A stretch of DNA of 64,000 nt from assembly GCA_026545765.1 (NCBI GenBank), contig JAIFAC010000434.1, forward strand, positions 1 through 64,000. Direction: 5' to 3'. Made by a program: the position numbers and the translations under genes. Positions within the stretch are counted from its first letter, which is position 1; every line of letters begins with the position of its first letter. Source of the DNA: Plantago major (Eukaryota; Streptophyta; Magnoliopsida; Lamiales; Plantaginaceae). This document shows positions 23,996 through 33,387 of this stretch, piece by piece. The notes under the pieces were generated by a model. It had not been told where the DNA came from, did no database searches, and saw only the letters and a list, made by a program, of their open reading frames with translations.

Positions 23996-24559
23996 TCGCA
24001 TAAATCCGATGCAAACACACCGCAACATTGCTATGAAAATATTAAGGTATGTAAAAGGTACAGATGTAGGATTGTGGTATCCTAAAGAAAGCGGATTGAG
24101 TTTAGCCGGGTACTCGACGCGATTATGCCGGATCATCGCTGATAGGAAAAGCACCTCGTGAACTTGTCACGGGTACTAGACTTATCTCGTGGTTTAGCAA
24201 GAAGCAAAACTCAATTGCAACTTCTACCACAGAGGTCAATATATTGCTAGATGTTATGCAAGACAAATTCGTGGATACAACAACAACTTAAAGACTATGG
24301 ACTCATGAAGAGAAAACTCCCATTATCGTGACAACACAAGTGCTATTACATTACATGTAATCCTAAACTTCATGCCAGAACAAAGCATATTGATGTTAGA
24401 CATCACTTCATCAGAGACCATGTTGAAAAAGGCAATATAGAGATACTCAAGATTGCAACTGAAGACCAACTTGCAGATATCTTCACTAAGCCACTACAAG
24501 AAAGTAGATTCTTAGCCTTAAGACAAAGTCTTGGACTAATGGAACTACCAATGAACTGA
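23996..24559 (+). pseudogene. copia-1 RNase H
   Basis: RNase H removes the RNA strand during reverse transcription. Homology to the copia-2 RNase H (49367-49909) runs the whole length. The start (MKILRYVKGT at about 24032) and the C-terminus (HVEKGNIEILKI to FTKPLQESRFLALRQ, ending at TGA 24557-24559) are clear. The middle (24060-24370) is full of small indels absent from copia-2. Confidence 0.8.
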
Positions 24560-24572
24560 AAAATTTCAGGAA

Positions 24573-24680
24573 TCTGGAACGGGCATCCAGAGAAGATAGC
24601 TGGAACGGGCATCCAGAGAAGAGGTATCTGGAACGGGCATCCAGAGAAGAGAAAAGAGAAATCTAGAACGGGTATCCAGA
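24573..24680 (+). repeat. Post-pol hairpin array, four units (copia-1)
   Basis: Four units follow the pol stop by 13 bases, at 24573-24591, 24599-24617, 24627-24645 and 24662-24680. Each is TCTGGA or a close variant, a 7-base loop ACGGGCA or ACGGGTA, and TCCAGA. A fifth, damaged unit may lie near 24712-24735. copia-2 has three units, one with a different but still paired stem. Confidence 0.8.
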
Positions 24681-25172
24681 AGTCAAAAAGGCTAAAGAGC
24701 AAAGATGCCTTAAGATCTCCGAGACGGAACTCGACATCCAATCTCTCTATAAACGGGGAACACAAAGGAGAATAGTACAACTATCTGCAGTCAACTACTC
24801 TCTTGAAATTCGCATTATTTCTATCTTGATGAAAAACTTGGAAAAATCCTAAGTATAAGACAGATTCAGATGCAAACAGTGTTTTTGGTCATACAAAAAC
24901 GTGATTCAGATAGCTAATAGCGAAAATTCATTAAATGCACAATTACACTTGTTGATTGTGATCATTTGTCAAGAAGCAATGTCACCTTGATGAAATTAAG
25001 CGCTTGATCTATACTGGAAATTAATTCACAGTAAATAGTGGACTGTAAAAATTCTGACAAAGCCCACTTTGCATTTAATGCCGAACTAGCTTTTGCTCAC
25101 GCTTGCTTGAAAATCACAGATACGTACACACAAAATCAATTTGTATGTATTTGTCTGTTGAGATTCTATTGC

Positions 25173-25183
25173 TATATATATAG
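25173..25183 (+). promoter_or_regulatory. Candidate TATA box of the accessory gene (copia-1)
   Basis: TATATATATAG lies 198 bases before the accessory ATG, inside the element and away from the LTRs. The same box and flank (GCTATATATATnGGATTTTG) occur at 50511-50519 in copia-2. The upstream 600 bases (24700-25170) hold no reading frame and look like a promoter or leader. Confidence 0.5.
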
Positions 25184-25370
25184 GATTTTGGCAAAAGAAA
25201 TCACTTTCGCCTAATCCAAAATTCCGACTTACACAAAAATAGCAAAACCTTCCTTGATTCTCTGCAAACCTTCTACAATCTCGCAAATCAAGATTAAGTT
25301 TTTATGCAAACAATTACTGAATCAAATCTATTTCAAACACCAATCCAAATTCCCTACACTATATAAAGAG

Positions 25371-27111
25371 ATGGCCCCAAAGAATTCTTCCACACAGAAA
25401 TCTCAATCCTCCACTGGTATTGTGAACAACCGACTGGTAGGAGATTTTAATCCTGACCATTGGACTTCAAATCACGTAATGATTTGGGTGGTGCCATGGT
25501 CGAGGAATACCTCACGGTTGCAATAGAGAACCAAGCCGACAGAAGTCGATTCTCGACATGCCCGAAAAGGCACAAATCAAGGGTTTTCTATCCGTCACCA
25601 AGTGGAATTTCATCACTGATGTGTTGGAATTCTACAACAACTCTGGATAATTTCCGTGTTTCAAGGCACCGCAATAGTGTCACAAAACCTCACCAAGGAA
25701 AGGAAATCCTTCCGACTTAACAACTTTCTCAGAAAGTTGTTTGAGCTTCAAAATCTTGGAAAGGATTTTGAAATAAACACCAAGGATAATGATCTCCTTC
25801 AAGGTGTTAAACAATCAGACGATGACGTGTGATCTTGAAAATCGACACACCCACCGAGTTCAAGCTTCGACATCCCAACCGTATATCCGATGGTTCATCG
25901 ATGTATCGCTTGCATTCTTCATGATGCATTGATGGTCTACAAGGAGGTGTCACCAGATAAGCCAAGAACGATGGATCATGATGTTCTTGCTGAATCAACA
26001 AGACAAAAGTCGAAAACCCTTTTAATCGGGAAAGTACGCCTTCATGAAGTTTGTGAAGAAGATTAAAGGCTTGAGCCTAAGATCGCCAAAGGACTAGCTG
26101 AGCCAAAGGCCACAGAGGCTATGGTCTCAAGATATGCTACTTGGAGAAGCTTCGTATCGAAAGCCGAGAGAGACTACGAAATAGCCAACAAAGAACTACT
26201 CTACAAATATGAGTATACAAACTTGATGAAAAAGGTTACCGGGTCTCGTAAAGGTTCTAAGAAGCGAATGTCCTAAAAGGTATCTCAAGAAAAGGTTATA
26301 CCAAGAAGCCTGTAACTTCAAGAAAGAAGTCTCACGGCAAATCAAGACACACCCATCGAGGTCGATTCTCGATATCCGCAGCCTTGCCGATGAACGATAA
26401 TGGCGATCAACTCATCAATGCCGCAAAAGAGTCATCAACTATCAACAAGTAGACTCGCAAGAGAAAGTGCGCTCGTAAATGTGCGACTAATGCGTAATGC
26501 CTTGTCGATGAACTTATTAATGCCGCCAAAAGTGAAAAGCACCAAGCCCCATCTGCAAATCGCAGGAGTAATGGACCAATCGCCCCAATGCCGATGAGAG
26601 CTCGACGATGAAGATGATGAACTAGTCATCTCTCAAGTCCTAGAAAGAACAAAGAGGGCAAAGGTTATCAGTAAAGAATCGTGATAAGGTTTCTGAAGAA
26701 GAACCTACACATCAGGTTGCTGAACAAGCACCTATAGCAAAGGTTGTTGGTGCAAACACATCATCAGGGAACGTTTCTTACGCACAACTTCAAGAAGCCC
26801 CGATGAGTGGTAATTTAGTGCTGGCAGATGCTGATGAAAATGCCACATCTAAAAATCTGGAAGAACATTCTACTGACCGATCTTCTGCTTCCAGACAACC
26901 ACAACAACCACAAACACAACAACCACAACAGCCACAAGTGGTTGATGAAATGGTAAATGAACTCAATTTCAATTACCAAGATTACAACATCAAGAAAATC
27001 CTGCAAAAGAGCAGGTTCCCCAACTCGACAAGAGGGATCAAACTGAGACATCCACTCAGTATGATCAACCAGGGGAGGCAACTGAGTTGCACACTCAGGA
27101 AAGGTGTGAAG
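25371..27111 (+). CDS. Accessory gene, N-terminal module (copia-1; function unknown)
   Basis: The ATG at 25371 begins MAPKNSSTQKSQSSTGIVNN. The next region (GDFNPDHWTSNH, then EEYLTVAIENQADR) is shared with copia-2 and looks like a folded domain of about 300 residues; it recalls the domain annotated as putative plant transposon protein, which is an impression that needs a profile search. A Lys/Arg-rich and then acidic, low-complexity segment follows, with a Q-P rich run at about 26896-26940. The frame breaks repeatedly between 25480 and 26650, a stretch rich in CG where copia-2 has CTG or CAG. No signal peptide or membrane segment is visible, so I see no support for an envelope protein. Confidence 0.6.
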
Positions 27112-27632
27112 GTACATGAAAAATCAGTGATAAGTATTCTTCATCATAGGTTATCTTAAACTTCTTCTAAAATATTCAATACTTTCTACTTACATGCTCA
27201 TTCAGAAGTAGAAATGCAAAGGGAAAAAGTTGCGACATCCCCTGCATCAATGGAAATTGATGAAGCTCCCAAGGCAACATCACATGAAAGAATACCAGAA
27301 ACTGAGAAAGTTTCTAAGAAAAATGACTCTGAGCTTCCTATTGAGGAAGTAAGTCCAAAACTCAGAACTCATTAAAGCATTTTTGCACAAATTCTTTCAA
27401 ATAATTTCCTAAGTATTGTATTAATCTTAATTCTCAGGTTCAAGAAAGAAAGGATGATGAGGACCAAACTTCCAAGTCTCCACCTCACAACAAGATATCT
27501 GAGACACCAATTGTCTCAGTAGCACAAGTCTCTGAGCCTGAAGTACTTACTCAGGTAACTCAGAAACTAAACTACACTTCTACACAGATATCTACAAAAG
27601 TTTTGAAGCTCACTCAAAACTCTTTCTTTCAG
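27112..27632 (+). other. Three candidate introns and two small exons (copia-1 accessory gene)
   Basis: Candidate introns are 27112-27205 (GTACATG to TTCAG, 94 bp), 27349-27437 (GTAAGTCC to TTCTCAG, 89 bp) and 27555-27632 (GTAACT to TTTCAG, 78 bp). They are AT-rich and separate coding pieces 27206-27348 (contains MEIDEAP) and 27438-27554 (VQERKDDEDQTSKSPPHNKI). copia-2 has introns at matching places with the same kind of exon ends. Splicing is inferred from sequence alone. Confidence 0.6.
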
Positions 27633-29218
27633 GCTCAAACGAGTGCAAAGCAGGCTCCCAATGATGAGAAAAGGGACCTACTTCCCTTCTTTAAAGCTCA
27701 AACCCTGCCAAAGCATATTCAATGCTTCAAGAAATGGCAAAGGTTAAGGTGCTCTGATCTCTCTGAAATATTGAGAATCACAGATCAACCAACCAGACGA
27801 GCACGAGCTCTTGACTTGGAGACGTATATCCATGCAATGTTCCCTACCGAACACGCTGAATTTCTATTGCATAAGGATTTCTCCAGAAGTGGCGCTGATT
27901 TGATACAAGCCTTTGAACAGATGATGGTCGACAAGATTACAGATGGCATTGCCGCCCGCCTGCATCGCAATTTATACCTTCTGAACAAGAAGAGGTTAAT
28001 GGGCAGAAGATCACTATTCCTGAAGTGATCAATCTTGTATCTGAAGATGATGAGGAGGAAGAGATAAATGAAAACGACTTCGATGAACCTCCCACTGACC
28101 ATCACCAAAAGGATGACATAGACAAAAAGGATGATGATGATGCCCCTGCACCAGGGACCGGAGGAATTTCACAAAGAAATCATGCCTCAACTGCTGAAAA
28201 GCAAACTGAGAGGACAGCACAGAAATCTCCGTCTCCATCTCCTCAAAAGTCAACTCATCCATCTTCCCAACAAAAGGTTATTACTGAACAAGTAGTTGAG
28301 GATTCTAAGGAAATCGCTCAGAAATTGTTGAATACTCAATCGTAATCGCCAACTCGCATAACCGCTGGAAGAAGAACAACAGCTCCATCTTCAACTGGAA
28401 GACCAGATAGCTAAATCAAGAGACAAGCTTGACCAACTACAAGATCAATATCTGCAAGAGATGATTGCTTACTCTGAGGTTAAAGAGCTACAGGATGCTG
28501 TAAATGTCATCACCAAAGAACTCGATACTGAAGAAGTCTTTGAAATTAAGCATGATGCTCAGGCTGCATCATCTTCAAAAGAAGTACCATCCTCCTCCCA
28601 AAAAGGGAGGAAACCAATCTCTGAGATGGTTGCTGGACTCGACACAATCGATGAGAATGTCCAAGAGGATGAAGATCACTGGGTTGATTACTCAGATGAT
28701 GAAGAAGACAAGACTTTGACAGAGCACCGCAATGAACATCTAGCGGTCTCACACTTGAAAAGGAAACTGATTGCTCCTGAAACTTTCAGCAAACTGCCAA
28801 ATGTCCACTCCCATGAATACATGAACAGATACCAAGTACTGGCTCATCTGAAAAAGGAGTTGTCTTCACAGAACAAGGAAGTAATTGCCTCCGTCCCCTC
28901 TGAAATGAAAAAGTTCACTGAGTCATCACTCAGAGATCAAATAGCATAGTCATTGCTCAGAAAGATCTGGGAATGATAAGGGACGATGATGCGTCTTTAT
29001 CTGAAAAAGCTTTCCAAGAGGCAAGTTACACTGCTGGAAAAGCAGATGCCATCCTAGGTCCATTGGCAGAGCTCACTGATAAGGACAATGGACTTATCAA
29101 GCAAAATCAGGTTCTCAAAGCCGAACTTCAGAAGTTGGTCACTGCCTACAATTATTTACAAGGGCATTTTGACTCTCTCTCAGATTCTTTTTTTGAGACT
29201 CAGCCCAACAATGACTAA
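27633..29218 (+). CDS. Accessory gene, central acidic and coiled-coil module (copia-1)
   Basis: The exon opens with AQTSAKQAPNDEKRD and a conserved globular part (LPKHIQCFKKWQRLRCSDL, then LDLETYIHAMFPTEH). Near 27970 the true frame, judged from copia-2, moves to one reading IPEVINLVSEDDEEEEI (about 28006-28060), then Ser/Pro-rich sequence, a coiled coil near 28360-28550, and MVAGLDTIDENVQEDEDHW (28627 on). The frame 28461-28949 is open for 162 codons and the final part is 28973-29218, which ends near QPNND. The ORF stop at 28026-28028 lies in the old frame. Function is unknown. Confidence 0.6.
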
Positions 29219-29364
29219 GGGGAAAGAGTACAACTGACCTCAAAGTCGTGGGAATGGGAAGAAGGAGAAGAAAACAAGAAGAAATCTGGAGTCAAGGCTC
29301 AGAGGAAGAAGAAACATGAAAACTTCCCACCCCTCGTAATCAATGAACCTCCTCAAGCCAAGTC

Positions 29365-30400
29365 ATGGTAAATAGTAGCCGCTCTGAAACCCATCAAGGA
29401 ACTACAATGATAACAAGGGCCATGGCACAGAAACCTCCAAGGAGTACCAAGGCTCCAAGGAGAAGACATGTTAAAGGGATTAATGAATCTTCTGAAGAAA
29501 AAGGAGAAGGCCAAATCAAGTCCCTGGGCAATGAAGAAGGCTGTAAAACTCTCACAAGATTTAATCTTGATGATGAGGAGGAAACTGATAAAGATGAAGC
29601 TCCTCTTCACAGAAAAAGGAAAATTGAAAGCCTAACTGAGCCCATAGCTGCAAAGCCCCTAGCAATAAAAACACCTCCTGAAATACCAAGTCTATCCAGG
29701 TGGTTCTTCAAGCAACAACCCCAAAGAGAATTCAAGACAGAAGGAACAGATCGAGAGTCGAGCAAAGACAAAGTCAACTTCCACTCGTGCCGTAGAAGCC
29801 AAAATAGAGTATGTGAAGAATGACAATGATTCCTCCGCTCAGTGTGCATCAATCAAAAATGGCTATTGGATTCGAACTTAAGCATCTACCGTAAATTCAA
29901 GATTTCCGTAACCAATCCATAAACAACTTATGGCATGGAGAAAAGATAAGCCAACCTTGATCAACACCAATCATATTAAAGGCTGGTTGGATTTTGAAGT
30001 TGTCAAGAGAACTGAAGCCATGAGAAAGGACCTCTCTGATGAATGTCCATATGGAAAGCGAGATGATGTGCACAGAATTCTGAATATCACAGGAACAGGC
30101 ACAAGAGCAAAACTCGCTGTGGAACCCTATGAGTCGTTCTATCTAATCAAGATCAATACAAGGTGACATCGATATCCGAGGATTATCTATGAATACTTCA
30201 AGCTTTCAGATATCAGAATAGAGCATGCCTGGAAGTGGGGAAAGTATCTGTGGGTCAAACATTTTGTCAAGAAAAATCCTACCAAAACCTACAAAGAGGT
30301 CTGTGGATTTGCCAGAGACACTGAGATGCTCGTCAGAACACTTCTCTATGATTATTCTGATGACATCAAAAGGTTTGGAGATAGGAAATTTGTAGACTGA
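29365..30400 (+). CDS. Accessory gene, basic C-terminal module (copia-1)
   Basis: The segment 29365-29823 starts with a basic region (TRAMAQKPPRSTKAPRRRH) and contains HRKRK, both reminiscent of nuclear localisation signals. A second conserved part begins MAWRKDKPTLINTNHIKGWL at 29930 and continues after a frameshift near 30163 through HAWKWGKYLWVKHFV to the terminal RKFVD and TGA at 30398-30400. This last domain of about 150 residues is strongly conserved in copia-2, although I do not recognise it. Whether 29365 starts a separate protein or continues the central module is unclear. Confidence 0.55.
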
Positions 30401-30778
30401 TCCATAGAAGTACTGTTGAAGACTTGAAGAGTTGAAGACTTGAAGACTAGTCTATTAGGATGTTTACTTGTAGCTTGGCTACTCCTGTTGTTCTAATTTA
30501 CTATTTTTGTTTTTTGTTGTATTTTTGCTGACTGAGCTAAACTTGTTTTATGTATTGTAGTTATCTGTAATCTTTCTTTGTAACTTATCTGAAGAACTTA
30601 CTCTCAGATAGTATTCTATAAAAGATAACTTGTCAGCAAAGATCACAACTTGTGATTTGGTTGATGTTTACTTTCTGCACTTAATTGAATGAATTGAAAA
30701 ATCTTAAGAAATGATTAGGTGTTGGATTGTTCACTCATCCAGATTTGTAATAGGTCAGATAGTCATCGTTGACTGATC
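30401..30778 (+). other. 3' noncoding region of copia-1
   Basis: T-rich sequence without a reading frame, matching 56177-56550 of copia-2. It would hold the 3' end of the accessory transcript. I see no clear poly(A) signal that both copies share. Confidence 0.5.
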
Positions 30779-30793
30779 AAAAAGGGGGAAATT
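30779..30793 (+). other. Polypurine tract of copia-1
   Basis: AAAAAGGGGGAAATT lies directly before the 3' LTR start TGTTAGG and would prime plus-strand DNA synthesis. copia-2 has the equivalent AAAATGGGGAAAATT. Confidence 0.85.
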
Positions 30794-32407
30794 TGTTAGG
30801 AAAATTGTTAGATATTTTGTTAGAAATATCTGTTTAGATTTTGATCAGCAACATGATGACTTATCTTAGTCTCAGAAAGGTGATTAGTACTCTTGGTTCA
30901 CTTGAACATTGTAAAAGAAGAAACCCACTAAGTATGATAGTCTAGCTAATCTTGTATAGGATGTTAGGTCTCAAAATGTAATTTTTATTTTATGAAGAGA
31001 AGACCAAGAAGAAGACATCCAAGCAGAACAAGTTCAACGACATTGAAGATTTGAAGAAACTGCACAAGATTACTGAAATAGTTTTGTAGATACCTTGGCC
31101 AGATTTCTTGAAGACGCGAATGATTGCTAAACAAATCATGTCACAAGAGATATCTGAGAAGTCAAGAGGTCCATCTGGAAAACAAGGAAAGTGTCCACAG
31201 ATATCTACACTCAGATACCTTGAGCTTTAAACCACATTTCTGATAAAGAAATATATATTGCAAACAAAGTTGTTTCAATAAAAGTGGTATCCGGGTTAAA
31301 GGTAAGGACGTGCAAAACTCGTAGAAAACCGATAAAGTTAAGTCTCGACATAAAGCATAGTTCGCTGGCACTACAGACAAAAGTATAGTACAATGCATTT
31401 AATGCACGGACATAGATGTCCGAACAAAAGCAACGGTACCTTCAAGAAGAAGACAAACTCATAAAGATTATACACGATATCAATAGTTTGAATTTTATTT
31501 AAGTCTAACGGATACTATTCAACCAAGATTCAAATTCATCTATAAATATCCACACTTAGATCAAGCTTGAGAAGACACGTCAACCTTAGAGACACAGAAC
31601 TTCGAACAACATTTACACGAACATATTCTCTCAAGAAAACTACTTATCCTCAAAGCTTTCTGTTGCGACCAAAGCTCCTGATCTTAAGTAGTACTAAAGT
31701 TCTAAGTGTCCTGATCCTAAACAAGCACTGCTATTTGTGAAAGAGTTGAATCGAAAGATCAAGTATCTGAGATTCATTCTCTTGAACAATTATCATAGAC
31801 TTGGGTCAAGAAAAGAACAAGATACCATACATTGCAAAGTGTATTAAGTATACTTGATTCAGAGCTATCGATTAATCAAAAGTTATTAAAGAAGCTCATC
31901 CGACAACTCAAACCAAAACCAACACCATCACCGCGTGAGTATGTGAAGTACTTAGTTTGAGAAACTAAGGAATAACTCAAAGGTTATTGAGCACAGGAAG
32001 TACATAGCTTGGGAATCTAGGGAATAGCTCAAAAAGGTTTCTGAGTACAGGAAGTACTTGGCTATGAAAGGCGGGGAACATTTGGTTGGGAACCATTTGT
32101 TTAAGGAATCATAGAATAGGATTTTTGTAAGGTGACCTCAATTATCTATTCTAGTGAATTCTAGGTCTTTGGATGACCGACGTGGATTAGTTGGAGGATT
32201 ACGCCACCTCCAGATACCACTATACTTGCTGTGTTATTTACTTTTCTGTACTTACATTTCAGCAACACACACACACACTTTAACTGTTTCTGCACTTATC
32301 TATCTTAAGTCTTCCGCGCTCTGAATTTAAGTATGAGATATCTACACAGATATCTGAGAAATAGTTTTTATCGACAAAAGTTTACTTTGCCGTTATATGG
32401 ACCAACA
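30794..32407 (+). repeat. copia-1 3' LTR
   Basis: 1614 bp, TGTTAGG to CCAACA. It aligns with the 5' LTR throughout but lacks about 50 bp near the end that include the inverted repeat and C run. Wherever the 5' LTR has the unusual CG forms, this copy usually has CTG or CAG, in agreement with copia-2. Confidence 0.92.
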
Positions 32408-32412
32408 ATAAT

Positions 32413-33387
32413 CATACGAAACATAGATGAGAAACTCGCATGCAATAACATACAATTCAATCGATGAAGATAAAGAACGAATTGTAAAGAAGAAAGCAAT
32501 AGAGAAATCAATACCAATAATCCTGATGTGTAAAATCAATGAATAACCAAGCTCCAAAGATGTCTCAATGTCAATGTCTGAATCTAGGAGCTTATCCTAT
32601 GCATATCTAGGGTAAAAAGGAGTTATGTCTCAAGTTATCGTGAAAGAAATCTATTTAAAGGAGGAAAAACGAGTAGAATCCTAGCAGAATTCGACCACAA
32701 AGTAGCCCAGCAAATAAGCTCTCGGGAACTCTCGCCATGAAGATGCTTTCTCGACCATCCCTGCGATATCTGTATCTTTTTCTTTAGGAAGAATTTGGCT
32801 ACAATTTTGGTTGAATTATCTTTCCATGGACACCGAGATCAGGTAAATCGGACATTATATGAGAGAGTTATGTCCAAAATTCCTAGACTGCTCCGTAAAT
32901 CATCACTTTTGCAAGTCACGCTAAAATGCCTCTCAATTCTTCGTCCGAATATTCCTTCCTGCCCGGAAATTAAAAAGCAAGAGAAACCACGAAAATAAAG
33001 AAAGAGTTAGTTACAAAAAAGGGAGACTATAAGCTGATAGGCTATAGTATTTATTCTATTTATCATGCAGATCGAAGTACCCTGGAAATATCCCGAAAAG
33101 ACCTCTCATTAGGATTCATTATCTCCCTTAACGGTGCGAGGAATGAAAATGAAGGGCCACTCCGAATTCACTTCCGTCTTCGCCCAATTACTCTTCATTC
33201 AGAGATCTATAACCAATGTCTTCACTCCGATTTTCACCTTCGGGACCAAATAACACAAAAGATCCTACAAAACACAAACAAAGTACCAAAGCATAAAAAG
33301 GTTCAAAAACACTATAAAACTAAGGTCAAAGACTAACAGAAGACCGCTAAAAAGGACCAAATGAGACATTAGAATATTATCTCATCA
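32413..33387 (-). repeat. LTR B2, right part
   Basis: Homology to LTR B3 resumes after the ATAAT duplication and runs to CTCATCA at 33387, the 5' end of the LTR on the minus strand. It contains a 212 bp filler sequence at 32947-33158 that is missing from B1 and B3. Confidence 0.85.
32947..33158. other. 212 bp insertion of unknown origin in LTR B2
   Basis: Flanking LTR sequence in B1 (near 13020) and B3 (near 37145) is continuous, so this block is additional. It has no inverted repeats, poly(A) tail or convincing target duplication; only TCCGAAT appears at both edges. Its composition differs from the LTR. I do not recognise it; filler captured during double-strand break repair is possible. 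Confidence 0.6.

Larger units (their letters stand above)
17045..32407 (+). mobile_element. copia-1: complete SIRE-like Ty1/copia element with accessory gene
   Basis: The element is 15363 bp, begins TGTTAGG and ends CCAACA, and is flanked by perfect ATAAT duplications (17040-17044, 32408-32412) inside LTR B2; the empty site is seen intact in LTR B3 near 36570. The order is LTR, tRNA-iMet primer site, gag, protease, integrase, RT, RNase H, hairpin array, accessory gene, polypurine tract, LTR. Integrase before RT places it in Ty1/copia. The long LTRs, long coiled-coil gag and post-pol gene suggest the SIRE/Maximus lineage. In unscrambled stretches (17045-17420 against 30794-31170) the LTRs differ at only a handful of sites, so the insertion is fairly young. 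Confidence 0.92.

Noticed and set aside
24573-24680. CRISPR-like repeat array
   Set aside because: Units are few, irregularly spaced and purine-linked, within a plant retrotransposon; the repeated unit is itself the hairpin and there are no spacers.
25371-30400. Calling the accessory gene an envelope gene
   Set aside because: Position after pol would fit, but no signal peptide, cleavage-like site or membrane segment is visible in either copy; the content is acidic, coiled-coil and basic instead.
33161-33260. TCCGAAT repeats as target duplication of the 212 bp filler
   Set aside because: The right-hand copy overlaps native LTR sequence (ACTCAATTC in B3), so only part of it is new; this is not a convincing duplication.
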